From positions 89,453 through 153,452 of the forward strand of contig JAGQVE010000005.1 in assembly GCA_020438105.1 (NCBI GenBank): a stretch of 64,000 nucleotides of DNA. Direction: 5' to 3'. This DNA comes from Bacteroidales bacterium. GTDB lineage: Bacteria; Bacteroidota; Bacteroidia; Bacteroidales; JAADJA01. Of the stretch, positions 44,101-52,710 are shown one piece after another. Numbering within the stretch: position 1 is the stretch's first letter; each line of letters opens with the position of its first letter. The notes beneath the pieces are model-generated. The model did not search any database, was not told where the DNA came from, and was given only the letters and a program-made list of their open reading frames with translations. The position numbers were made by a program, and so were the translations under genes.

Positions 44101-45876
44101 TCAGTCTTCCTGGATATCGAAAATTTTATTGATAACGGATTCGTATTTATGGCAGATGTAGTTCCTTCTGAGCTTCAGGTTTGCGGTAAGTTCACCACTC
44201 TGAATAGTCCATTCATCCTGCATAAGTTCAAATTTTTTAATCTGCTCGTAGCTTCCGAGGTCCTTGTTAAAGTCAGCAACCTCTTTTTGGTATCTTTTTC
44301 TGATCTCCGGGTTTTTTACCATTTCGGCATTGGAGGTATATTTGATGCCTTTGATATGGCACCACGATTTTAAATGCACAAAGTCAGGAACAATAAGGGC
44401 GGCGGCAAATTTTTGGTTTTCACCGATCACCAAAACAGCGTCAATGAATGGAGATTCTACAAATTTGTTCTCAATATGCTCGGGACTAATGTATTTGCCC
44501 ATAGCCGTTTTAAATAAAGCCTTTTTACGCCCAGTGATCCGCAGATGACCTTCCGGTTCAATTTTACCAAGATCACCGGTATGGAACCATCCTTCTGCAT
44601 CAATTGCCTCTTTGGTCATTTCCGGTTCTTTGAAATAACCTTGCATAACGTTTGGCCCTTTAGCAAGTATTTCACCATCTGAAGCAATTTTAACCTCCAC
44701 GTTTTTAATCGGTTTACCTACCGTTCCAAACACACGACCGCCTTTTTCAAAGGTGTTAACTGCTATTACCGGCGAAGTTTCGGTAAGTCCGTATCCTTCC
44801 AATACCTCGATACCCCCAGCGGTGTAAACCCTTGCGAGGCGTGGTTGTAAAGCTGCACCTCCCGACACGATTACCCGGATATTGTTCCCCAAAGCTTCAC
44901 GCCATTTCTTAAAAACAAGCTTATTTGCGATGTTAAGTTGAATCTTGTAGAAAATACTTTTCCCTTTTTCATCATATTTAAGCCCCAGATTATTGGCCCA
45001 AAAAAAGATGGATCGCTGAATCCCTTTAAGTTTAAGGCCTTTGGCAATGATCTTGTCATATACTTTTTCAAGTAACCGGGGCACTGTTGTAAAAATTTCG
45101 GGTTGTACCTCTTTTATGTTATCTGCAATAGTTCCCATGCTTTCGGCATAATAGATGGAAACTCCCAGGTATTGATACAAGTAAATATTGGTTCGTTCAT
45201 AAACATGACTTACCGGCAAATAGCTGAGGCATTTACAGGTTTCATCAATGGGAAAAATATGATACAAGGCAAATATCTGGCTTAAAATATTATTGTGAGT
45301 GAGCATAACTCCTTTGGGATGCCCTGTAGTTCCTGAGGTATAAATAAGTGTGGCAATATCATCATTTTTGATACTACTTTTAATTTTTTCAAGTTCTTCT
45401 GGGGCCTGATTTTCTTTTCCCAGCTCCACAAGGTCGTTCAGATGATCAACTGTATCAATGTGTTTAAAAGTATACAAACCTTTTAAGGAGGGAATATCCG
45501 GAAGAATATGTTCTATTTTCCGAAGCAGATCTTCACCCGAAACAAACACAAAGGAAACCTCGGCATGCTTAAGAATATATTTGTAATCCGATTCACTGAT
45601 GGTGGGATAAATAGGAACGTGGATGGCACCTGTTTGCAGGATTCCCATGTCTAAAAAATTCCATTCGGGCCGGTTTTGCGTAATTGTAGCAATTTTATCA
45701 CCAGGCTTCACCCCAAGTTTCAGAAAGGCATAACTGATGTTGTTAGCCGTTTCGATATAGGTGTCAATATCGTGTTTAATCCACTTTCCATCCTCTTTAC
45801 CGGCAAGTACGTCGTCTTTCGGTTTGAAAGTGCTTTTATAGCGGGGGAGTAAGTCAAAGATCCGTGTTACCTCCAT
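44101..45876 (-). CDS. Long-chain acyl-CoA synthetase, copy B
   Basis: This protein of 591 residues is a paralogue of copy A. The P-loop is YTSGTTGHPKGVMLTH near 182. LEGYGLTETSPVIAVNTF, WFHTGDLGKIEPEGHLRIT and RKKALFKTAMGKYISPEHI follow. The ATG at 45876 (MEVTRIFDLLPRYK) is preferred over 45900, because it lines up with the start of copy A and sits a normal distance from the promoter box at 45912-45919. The upstream ATG would leave almost no leader. Substrate preference may differ between the copies. Confidence 0.92.
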   Translation of the reverse strand: MEVTRIFDLLPRYKSTFKPKDDVLAGKEDGKWIKHDIDTYIETANNISYAFLKLGVKPGDKIATITQNRPEWNFLDMGILQTGAIHVPIYPTISESDYKYILKHAEVSFVFVSGEDLLRKIEHILPDIPSLKGLYTFKHIDTVDHLNDLVELGKENQAPEELEKIKSSIKNDDIATLIYTSGTTGHPKGVMLTHNNILSQIFALYHIFPIDETCKCLSYLPVSHVYERTNIYLYQYLGVSIYYAESMGTIADNIKEVQPEIFTTVPRLLEKVYDKIIAKGLKLKGIQRSIFFWANNLGLKYDEKGKSIFYKIQLNIANKLVFKKWREALGNNIRVIVSGGAALQPRLARVYTAGGIEVLEGYGLTETSPVIAVNTFEKGGRVFGTVGKPIKNVEVKIASDGEILAKGPNVMQGYFKEPEMTKEAIDAEGWFHTGDLGKIEPEGHLRITGRKKALFKTAMGKYISPEHIENKFVESPFIDAVLVIGENQKFAAALIVPDFVHLKSWCHIKGIKYTSNAEMVKNPEIRKRYQKEVADFNKDLGSYEQIKKFELMQDEWTIQSGELTANLKLRRNYICHKYESVINKIFDIQED

Positions 45877-45911
45877 AGATGTTCTGATTGGTTGCACCAA
45901 AAAACAAGCTG

Positions 45912-45919
45912 CAAAAATA
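45912..45919 (-). promoter_or_regulatory. Probable -7 box for acyl-CoA synthetase B
   Basis: Read on the minus strand, TATTTTTG matches TAnnTTTG and ends 35 bases before the ATG at 45876. No clear -33 box was seen. Confidence 0.4.
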
Positions 45920-45954
45920 ATAAATTTCTGATTTTGAATGAATCAGTGCATGTT

Positions 45955-46716
45955 TCAGTTTCGGCGGTCAATGGTAGTGGCATTGGCCTGTGCCATGGGC
46001 ATTATTAGCAGGTCATTGATATTAACATGTAATGGCAGGCTTGCTGCATAATATACAGCATCTGCAATGTCAGTACCTGTTAATGGCTTAAACCCATTGT
46101 AAACACCGGCTGCACGCTGTTTATCGCCTTTGAAGCGCACTTCTGAAAATTCCGTTTCAACGGCACCGGGAGCAATTTGGGTTACTTTGATATTGTGTGG
46201 CAATAAATCAATCCTCATGGCTTTTGTTAGGCCATCTACAGCGTGTTTTGTAGCGCAATAAACATTTCCGTTGGCATATGATTCGCGGCCGGCTATGGAG
46301 CCGATATGGATGATATGGCCAAGACCGTTTTTAACCATCAGGTTGGCAACCTGTTTCGAAATGTATAACAAACCTTTGATATTGGTATCGATCATGGTGT
46401 CCCAGTCGTCGGTATTGCCTTCGTGAATTGGGCTTAGCCCGAGTGCTAAACCGGCATTATTCACCAGAACATCAACTTTTTGCCAGTTTTCGGGCAGGGA
46501 TGTAACTGCTTTTTCTACCGCTTCCCGCTCCCGAATGTCAAATGAAAGTGGATGGACTTCGATATTAAATGCATTTTCCAATTCCTTTTTCAGGTTTTGA
46601 AGCCTTTCTTCCCGCCTTCCGGTGATGATCACATTGTATCCTTCTTTGGCGAACCTTTCTGCACAAGCTTTTCCGATTCCGCTGGTGGCTCCTGTTATTA
46701 ATGATATTTTTGTCAT
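45955..46716 (-). CDS. Short-chain dehydrogenase, YdfG/serine-dehydrogenase-like
   Basis: This protein of 253 residues is a classical SDR. The nucleotide motif is SLITGATSGIGKACAERF, with VLVNNAGLALGLSPIHEGN, HIGSIAGRESYANGNVYCA and the active Tyr-Lys in YCATKHAV. VETEFSEVRFKGDKQRA follows. It resembles YdfG-type 3-hydroxy-acid or serine dehydrogenases, and the substrate is not certain. The ATG at 46716 (MTKISLITG) is preferred. The in-frame extension to 46770 is encoded by the intergenic repeat and carries no family sequence. It lies between purL and the acyl-CoA synthetases, all leftward. Confidence 0.92.
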   Translation of the reverse strand: MTKISLITGATSGIGKACAERFAKEGYNVIITGRREERLQNLKKELENAFNIEVHPLSFDIREREAVEKAVTSLPENWQKVDVLVNNAGLALGLSPIHEGNTDDWDTMIDTNIKGLLYISKQVANLMVKNGLGHIIHIGSIAGRESYANGNVYCATKHAVDGLTKAMRIDLLPHNIKVTQIAPGAVETEFSEVRFKGDKQRAAGVYNGFKPLTGTDIADAVYYAASLPLHVNINDLLIMPMAQANATTIDRRN

Positions 46717-46720
46717 ATTA

Positions 46721-46808
46721 ATTTTATTTGAACGCGGATAACGCAGATTAAACTGATTTCGCGGATCCATTATTTTCTTAAATATCTGCGTAATCAGCGA
46801 GAAATTTT
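46721..46808. repeat. Intergenic element of the AACGCGGAT/ATCTGCG family
   Basis: ACGCAGAT (46741-46748) faces ATCTGCGT (46784-46791). AACGCGGATAACGCAGATTA and ATCAGCGAGAAATTTT (46793-46808) are typical of a dispersed Bacteroidota repeat. The last 16 bases recur exactly at 20909-20924. Confidence 0.65.
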
Positions 46809-46812
46809 ATTA

Positions 46813-49800
46813 TTAGCGCGATCGCTGTTCCTCCACCCAATCGCGTGCATTCACAAACGCCTCTACCCAGGGTGATATTTCATCCGATTTACGCGCATCG
46901 GGGTAATACGCCCACTGCCAGGGATATACTGCCCGCTCCAGATGGGGCATCATCACCAGGTGACGGCCATCGTCGGAGCACAGTCCGGCTGCATTGTACT
47001 GCGAACCGTTGGGATTGCCCGGGTAATTGTCGTGGCTGTATGTAACGGGGATCTTATACAATTCTTCATGATAGGGAAATTCAAATTGCCCCTCTCCATG
47101 CGCCACCCAGATCCCAAGTTTTGATCCGGCCATCGATTTCAGCATTACCGAGTTGTTTTCCTGGATATCCACACTTAAAAAAGCCGACTCAAATTTATGG
47201 CTGGCATTGTGCAGCATCTTCGGTTTATCATGATGATCCGGATTGACCAGCCCCAGTTCTATCATTACCTGACAACCATTACAGATGCCGAGGCTGAGCG
47301 TATCTTCGCGGTTATAGAAATTATCAAGGGCGATCTTCGCTTTTTCATTGTAAAGGAAAGCGCCGGCCCATCCTTTGGCGGAGCCCAATACGTCGGAGTT
47401 GGAGAAACCCCCAACAAATACGATCATGTTGATGTCTTCCAGTGTTTCCCGCCCGGCGATCAGGTCGGTCATGTGAACGTCCTTCACATCAAATCCGGCC
47501 ATGTAAAGCGACCAGGCCATTTCGCGGTCGCCGTTCACCCCCTTCTCGCGAATGATGGCAGCTTTGATCCCTGAAGGTTTTCTCCTTTTCAGATCAATAC
47601 CGTATTGTGAAGCTTTTCCTGTAAAGGTTTTACCAAAGTCGAAATCGAGTTCGAGTTTTTTAAAATTATCGAAACGCGCTTTGGCCAGCTCCGGACCGCA
47701 TTGTTTGCGATCGAGGAGATAAGAGGTTTTAAACCAGCTATCCCGCAAAGCAGTGATATCAAATTGGTGCTTATCCGTATGATTTTTCAACGTAAAACTC
47801 CGTTGATCCAGCACCTTTGCAATCACATGACACTGAATGCCTTGTTGTGAAAGCATTTCGCTAATCTCCTCCGCATTTTCAACCTGGATCAAAACGGCTG
47901 GATTTTCACTGAACAGCAGTTTAAGTGTATCTTTTTCACCGATGGAAGTGAGGTCAATCTCCAGCCCAGTTTTATTCGACGGGAAGCACATTTCCAGCAA
48001 GGCCGTGATCAATCCGCCTGCTGAAATATCGTGTCCTGCCATCACCTTTTCTTTCCCGATCAGTTGCTGCAAAGCGTTGAATCCTTTGGCAAAATAGGCT
48101 GAATCTTTTACGGTTGGCGCCGTCGTTCCAAGCTTGTTGATGAGTTGGGCAAAGCTGCTTCCTCCCAGTTGGTAAGCATCTTTGGAAAGATCAATGTAAA
48201 TCAAAGAGGTTCCTTGTTTGGGTTTCAGCGCCGGACTGATGATCTTACGAATATCCGAAACTTCCCCAACGGCAGATATGATCACTGTTCCGGGAGAATA
48301 CACCACATCATCCTTGTATTTTTGCGTCATCGAAAGGCTGTCTTTTCCGGTGGGAATGTTAATGCCCAGTTCAATGGCAAAATCGCTGATCGCCTGAACA
48401 GCTTTGTAAAGCCTTGCATTTTCACCCGGATTTTTCGCCGGCCACATCCAGTTGGCGCTGAGGGAAATTCCTTTTAATCCGTCTTCGATGGGTGCCCAGA
48501 GGATATTGGTCAAAGATTCGGCAATGGAAAGCCTGCTCCCGGCTTCCGGGTCAACAAGGCCTGCCACAGGTGCATGGCCGATGGCTGTTGCCACCCCTTT
48601 GATCCCCTGGTAATCCAGTGCAGAAACACCCAAATTATTCAGCGGCAATTGCACTTCCCCGCAGGTTTGCTGGAAAGCGACTTTACCTGTTACCGAGCGG
48701 TCGACCTTGTTGGTGAGCCAGTCTTTACAAGCCACCGCTTCCATCTGCAATACATGTTCGAGGTAATGCTGAAGCCGGGATGGATCGTATTCCACTTCTG
48801 CAAAAGCGTTTTGTTGTTCGGTATCTTCCAGCACTGTTTTGGGCGGATTGCCAAACATATCTCCCAGTTCGAGGTCAATGGGTTTGTTGTTGTTTTGTTT
48901 ATCGTCAAAAGTAAAGCGGTGATCGCCGGTGGTTTCACCCACATCGTACATCGGTGCCCGTTCCCGGTCCGAAATCCGCTTCAGTAAATCAACATCCGCT
49001 TTTTTCAGCAGCAATCCCATCCTTTCCTGTGATTCGTTGCCCACAATCTCCTTGGCGGAAAGCGTAGGGTCGCCGATAGGTAATTTCCGCAGGTCGATCT
49101 TTCCACCCGTTACTTCCACCAGTTCCGAAAGGGAATTGAGGTGTCCGCCGGCACCATGGTCGTGGATGGAAATCACCGGGTTTTGTTTTAATTCGGCCAT
49201 AGCGCGGATGGCATTGTAAACCCGTTTTTGCATTTCAGGATTGGAGCGCTGAACGGCATTTAGTTCAATGGCATTGTCGTATTCGCCGGTAGCCACCGAG
49301 GAGACAGCCCCGCCGCCCATGCCGATGCGGTAATTGTCGCCGCCCATCACGAGCACGCGGTCGCCCTTGCCCGGATCATCTTTTTGGGCATCGTCTTTTT
49401 TGCCGAAGCCAATGCCACCGGCCAGCATGATCACTTTGTCATATCCATATTTTTTCAATTTGGCGAAATGCTCAAAAGTCAGGACAGAGCCACAGATGAG
49501 CGGTTGTCCGAATTTATTCCCGAAATCACTGGCGCCGTTTGAGGCTTTGATCAGGATTTCTTCCGGTGTTTGATAGAGCCAGGGACGGGGTTCACTATGT
49601 TTCTCCCATTCACGGCCTTCTTCCGAACGGGAATAGGAGGTCATATAAACGGCTGTTCCTGATAAAGGCAAACTTCCTTTTCCTCCGGCCATCCGGTCGC
49701 GGATCTCACCACCTGTGCCTGTTGCTGCTCCGTTGAATGGCTCAACAGTAGTCGGGAAATTGTGGGTTTCAGCTTTTAAAGAAAGTACCGTATCGATGTC

Positions 49801-50508
49801 ATAAACTTCAAAAAAGTCAGCCGTGTCTTGCGTTGCCGGGGCAAACTGTTCAACCTTCGGGCCCAGCACAAAAGCAACATTGTCCTTATAAGCCGAGACC
49901 AGCCGATTGGGATGGGTTTTGGAGGTTTTTTTGATCAGACCGAACAAGCTTTCGGGCATCTCTTTCCCGTTGATGATGAAGGTTCCGTTGAATATCTTGT
50001 GTCGGCAATGCTCCGAATTTACCTGTGAAAAACCAAAAACCTCGCTGTCGGTGAGTTTGCGGCCCAACCGATGACTTAAATCTTCGAGGTATTGCACCTC
50101 GTCTTCGCTGAGGGCAAGCCCTTCCTGTTCGTTAAAGCTTGCAATGTCTTCAATTTCGATTACCGGTTCTGGTTGTTTGTTTATGGTGAAGATTTCCTGG
50201 TCTAGGCCGCGGTACATCGCTTGCAGCATGGGATCGTAGGCTTCTTTCTTATCTTTGACTTTAAAAAACTCCTCGATCCTGAGAATGCCGGTAATGCCCA
50301 TGTTTTGTGTGATTTCGACGGCATTTGTACTCCAGGGAGTGATCATCTCTTTGCGGGGACCGATAAAGAAACCGTCGAGATGAGGTTTGGAAAGAAATTC
50401 AGCATTTCCAAAAAGCCATTTTAACTTTTCAATTTCAGTTTGAGCCAGCTCAGATTTCGCATGAACAGCGTAAATCAGTGAATCGTTTTGTTGAAAGAAC
50501 AGGATCAT
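46813..50508 (-). CDS. purL: Phosphoribosylformylglycinamidine synthase, single-chain
   Basis: This protein of 1231 residues is the large fused PurL that converts FGAR to FGAM with glutamine. Segments are FGFSQVNSEHCRHKIFNG, KAETHNFPTTVEPFNGAAT and GTGGEIRDRMAGGKGS in the N-terminal synthase half. IPTGKDSLSMTQKY and ISAGGLITALLEM come later. The C-terminal glutamine amidotransferase has Cys in LGICNGCQVMIELG near 1078 and His in MMPHLERAVYPWQW. The ATG at 50508 (MILFFQQNDSL) is preferred over 50580, because the -7 box TACCTTTG (50541-50548, minus strand) lies between them. The gene looks richer in G+C than many neighbours. Confidence 0.95.
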   Translation of the reverse strand: MILFFQQNDSLIYAVHAKSELAQTEIEKLKWLFGNAEFLSKPHLDGFFIGPRKEMITPWSTNAVEITQNMGITGILRIEEFFKVKDKKEAYDPMLQAMYRGLDQEIFTINKQPEPVIEIEDIASFNEQEGLALSEDEVQYLEDLSHRLGRKLTDSEVFGFSQVNSEHCRHKIFNGTFIINGKEMPESLFGLIKKTSKTHPNRLVSAYKDNVAFVLGPKVEQFAPATQDTADFFEVYDIDTVLSLKAETHNFPTTVEPFNGAATGTGGEIRDRMAGGKGSLPLSGTAVYMTSYSRSEEGREWEKHSEPRPWLYQTPEEILIKASNGASDFGNKFGQPLICGSVLTFEHFAKLKKYGYDKVIMLAGGIGFGKKDDAQKDDPGKGDRVLVMGGDNYRIGMGGGAVSSVATGEYDNAIELNAVQRSNPEMQKRVYNAIRAMAELKQNPVISIHDHGAGGHLNSLSELVEVTGGKIDLRKLPIGDPTLSAKEIVGNESQERMGLLLKKADVDLLKRISDRERAPMYDVGETTGDHRFTFDDKQNNNKPIDLELGDMFGNPPKTVLEDTEQQNAFAEVEYDPSRLQHYLEHVLQMEAVACKDWLTNKVDRSVTGKVAFQQTCGEVQLPLNNLGVSALDYQGIKGVATAIGHAPVAGLVDPEAGSRLSIAESLTNILWAPIEDGLKGISLSANWMWPAKNPGENARLYKAVQAISDFAIELGINIPTGKDSLSMTQKYKDDVVYSPGTVIISAVGEVSDIRKIISPALKPKQGTSLIYIDLSKDAYQLGGSSFAQLINKLGTTAPTVKDSAYFAKGFNALQQLIGKEKVMAGHDISAGGLITALLEMCFPSNKTGLEIDLTSIGEKDTLKLLFSENPAVLIQVENAEEISEMLSQQGIQCHVIAKVLDQRSFTLKNHTDKHQFDITALRDSWFKTSYLLDRKQCGPELAKARFDNFKKLELDFDFGKTFTGKASQYGIDLKRRKPSGIKAAIIREKGVNGDREMAWSLYMAGFDVKDVHMTDLIAGRETLEDINMIVFVGGFSNSDVLGSAKGWAGAFLYNEKAKIALDNFYNREDTLSLGICNGCQVMIELGLVNPDHHDKPKMLHNASHKFESAFLSVDIQENNSVMLKSMAGSKLGIWVAHGEGQFEFPYHEELYKIPVTYSHDNYPGNPNGSQYNAAGLCSDDGRHLVMMPHLERAVYPWQWAYYPDARKSDEISPWVEAFVNARDWVEEQRSR

Positions 50509-50540
50509 CCGGTGCGTGTTTAAGGTACATTTTAAAGCTG

Positions 50541-50548
50541 CAAAGGTA
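50541..50548 (-). promoter_or_regulatory. Probable -7 box for purL
   Basis: Read on the minus strand, TACCTTTG matches TAnnTTTG and lies 32 bases before the ATG at 50508. It makes the upstream ATG at 50580 unlikely. No -33 TTTG was found at 19-21 bases. Confidence 0.5.
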
Positions 50549-50659
50549 TAAATGTAAACAGAACTTTTTAGCTGAAACAATTCCCAAGTTATTCACACAG
50601 AAGGTACCCAACAGATTAACGAAAATTTAACTTTTGGTTTTACAATATATATTACTTTC

Positions 50660-50899
50660 GCCCGCTGATTTTAAGACGTTTATGTGATGAAGTGAAAACA
50701 GGTGCTGAAAACACTTGTTTAGGAAGAGATTTAAAATCAGGATATTGAAAAGATTATTAGATCAAAATATATAACATTGTTTATTGGTTTTAATGAACCT
50801 CTGCCCGGCGGAGGTGCTTGCTATATCCTGAACATTTCCTTCCGGTTCATCTTGCTTAAGGTCATTAAGAAATGAAATTATTAATTTAAAACTTGAATC
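50660..50899 (+). promoter_or_regulatory. Structured leader ahead of the 90-residue protein
   Basis: The 391 bases between purL and the next gene hold no coding sequence. Three foldable parts were found. AAACAGGTG (50696-50704) pairs with CACTTGTTT (50712-50720), with one G-U. ATGAACC (50793-50799) is the exact complement of GGTTCAT (50844-50850). A G+C-rich hairpin, CCTCTGCCCGGCGGAGG, occupies 50798-50814 and overlaps the second stem by two bases, so the two may be alternatives. A long leader with cis control, or a small RNA, are both possible. Confidence 0.35.
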
Positions 50900-51172
50900 A
50901 TGAACCAGGTAAATGAAAATCTGAAACAAAGTTGTGAGGAAGCGATCGTTGCTTTCCGTAAACTGAATGACGAATCGTACACCGACCTCGAATCAAAATT
51001 GCAATGGTGCGTTGGCAGCTACGATTACGACAAAAATCCGGCAGGGCTTTATGAGTACGGCGTTCAGTCGCTCGTTGCACTGAAAACAGCCAAAGAAGCT
51101 CAACCACGTAAAGTGACTAAAAAGGTGATTGACGGCCTTGAAAAAGCGATCAAAAGTTTTAGTCAGAACTAA
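50900..51172 (+). CDS. Small helical protein of unknown function
   Basis: This 90-residue protein of unknown function begins MNQVNENLKQSCEEAIVAFR and has WCVGSYDYDKNPAGLYEYG near 36-55. The rest reads as amphipathic helices (about 1-33 and 56-88). It has no signal peptide and no membrane segment, so it is cytoplasmic. I recall similar short proteins in other Bacteroidota but cannot name a family. It has a long structured leader and a clean terminator, so it is a stand-alone transcription unit and may be well expressed. Confidence 0.8.
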   Translation: MNQVNENLKQSCEEAIVAFRKLNDESYTDLESKLQWCVGSYDYDKNPAGLYEYGVQSLVALKTAKEAQPRKVTKKVIDGLEKAIKSFSQN

Positions 51173-51183
51173 AGTTAATTCAA

Positions 51184-51214
51184 AATCCGGTAGCTGTGGT
51201 TACCGGATTTTTTT
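51184..51214 (+). terminator. Rho-independent terminator after the 90-residue protein
   Basis: AATCCGGTA (51184-51192) pairs perfectly with TACCGGATT (51201-51209) across an eight-base loop, followed by a T run. It ends the transcript just after the small gene. Confidence 0.9.
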
Positions 51215-51245
51215 CGTCCTTCCTTTTTATCCGATTCATCCGGCT

Positions 51246-51362
51246 CAAGTCTTAGTGCTGGAAACAGCCTGGTCGACTTGTGCCTTTAAAGTCAGTGTTG
51301 GTCCAATTTTAATGGCATTGATAATCACAAGTCTGCAATGCCGGGGCTTACGCTAAGACTTG
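51246..51362. repeat. Palindromic CAAGTCT element
   Basis: CAAGTCTTAG (51246-51255) and CTAAGACTTG (51353-51362) are exact complements about 100 bases apart. CAAGTCT at 51328-51334 pairs with AGACTTG at 51356-51362 as a tighter hairpin. A further GACTTG occurs near 51274. The 309 bases between the small protein and the kinase gene hold this element and the terminator, and no gene. It may be a non-autonomous mobile element or REP-like sequence. Confidence 0.5.
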
Positions 51363-51481
51363 CGGTTGTGTTTGGTACAAGCTAATATTCAAACAACCTT
51401 TAACAATTTTTACATTTTACACATGTAATTATTTCCCATCTTTGTCGTTAAGTAAAAAATCACGGAGCAACTTACCTACGC

Positions 51482-52699
51482 ATGAATTCATCTTCGGAAA
51501 ACCAGGTCAGGGAAGACCTCGTGCCCTATTTAACGAAAGTCCGCATTTTTTCGGAAACCGGTGAGGATGTCCTTGCCGAGATTGCCGGTGAGCTTACTGA
51601 AATTCGCATCCGGCGCGGGCAGAATGTATTCAAAAAAGGAGATGAAGGCGATGCCATGTACATCATCAAAAGCGGTGCTGTGCGGGTGCATGACGGCAAT
51701 CATGTGTTGTCGCGCCTGGTTCCGGGGCAGGTTTTTGGTGAGTTTGCTTTGTTCGATAAGGAAACCCGTTCGGCTTCTATCACCGCTGATGAAGAAACGA
51801 TTTTGCTGCAACTGGAGCAGGATGATTTTGCAAAAGTGATGGCCAATAAAGCTGATGTGATGCTGGGTGTGCTTAAAAAGCTGATCCGCCGTATCCGTGA
51901 GATGAACGAGTTGGAAAGCAAGCTGGCCAAGAGCTACATGAAAATCCAGAAACAAAAAAGTGAGATCGAGGAGCAACATCAGCAGTTGCTGGAGAAAAAA
52001 CAGGAACTCGAACAAACCAATGAGCAGCTTACCCGACTGAATGAAGATAAAAACCAGTTGATTTCCGTGGTATCGCACGGGCTGCGGAACCCACTCACCA
52101 GCAGCCTTTGTGTAGTCGATCTTCTCGAAAATGAAATGGCTGGTCTGTCGGAACAACAAAGGGAGTTTCTTGACCTGATCCACAGTAGTCTGCGGCGCAT
52201 GAACAGCCTTATCAACCAAACCCTCGATATCGATATCATCGAATTGCAACGGGATACCTTAAAGCCGGAAACGGTTGACCTGGCGGAGATACTGGAACAG
52301 ATTGGCAAGAGTTTTAAATACACGCTTAAGCTAAAGAAGCTGGATATCGATATGAAACTGGAGAAGCTGAAGGCGCGTGTTGACCGGAACTATTTTTACC
52401 TCATCCTCGATAATTTACTCTCCAATGCCATCCGGTTTTCTCCTTCCAATAAAAAGATCTACATCGACCTGTTTGAGCGGGAAGGTAAAGCCGTGGTGGA
52501 AATCAGCGACGAAGGTCCCGGCATTTCTGAAAAAGCACTGAAAACCCTGTTCGATAATCCGAAGCAACACGACCGGCAAACCGATAAAAACGGGCTTTCC
52601 ATTTCCAAAAAATATGTGGAGGCGATGGGAGGTGAAATCAATTGCACCAGCCGGCCGGGAGCAGGAACTACCTTTTCGGTAGCATTTGAATTAGCTTAA
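51482..52699 (+). CDS. Cyclic-nucleotide-binding sensor histidine kinase
   Basis: This 405-residue soluble protein joins an N-terminal cyclic-nucleotide-binding domain (about 20-125) to a histidine kinase. The ligand pocket has SGAVRVHDGNHVLSRLVPGQ and VFGEFALFDKETRSASI, with Glu87 and Arg96 at the ribose- and phosphate-contact positions. A long coiled coil (about 138-190) leads to the H box VVSHGLRNPLTSS with His199. The N box is LILDNLLSNAIRFSPSNKK near 317 and the G box is VEISDEGPGISEKA. The FDNPKQHD segment replaces a usual F box. No receiver gene is adjacent, so it is an orphan kinase. There is no signal peptide or membrane segment. A nucleotide signal such as cAMP is a family-based inference. 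Confidence 0.9.
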   Translation: MNSSSENQVREDLVPYLTKVRIFSETGEDVLAEIAGELTEIRIRRGQNVFKKGDEGDAMYIIKSGAVRVHDGNHVLSRLVPGQVFGEFALFDKETRSASITADEETILLQLEQDDFAKVMANKADVMLGVLKKLIRRIREMNELESKLAKSYMKIQKQKSEIEEQHQQLLEKKQELEQTNEQLTRLNEDKNQLISVVSHGLRNPLTSSLCVVDLLENEMAGLSEQQREFLDLIHSSLRRMNSLINQTLDIDIIELQRDTLKPETVDLAEILEQIGKSFKYTLKLKKLDIDMKLEKLKARVDRNYFYLILDNLLSNAIRFSPSNKKIYIDLFEREGKAVVEISDEGPGISEKALKTLFDNPKQHDRQTDKNGLSISKKYVEAMGGEINCTSRPGAGTTFSVAFELA

Positions 52700-52710
52700 G
52701 TTTTTGTTTG

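Noticed and set aside
51530..52249. 239-residue open frame antisense to the kinase gene
   Set aside because: It lies wholly inside a kinase gene with clear family motifs, has no family sequence itself and no promoter. Antisense openness follows from the codon use.
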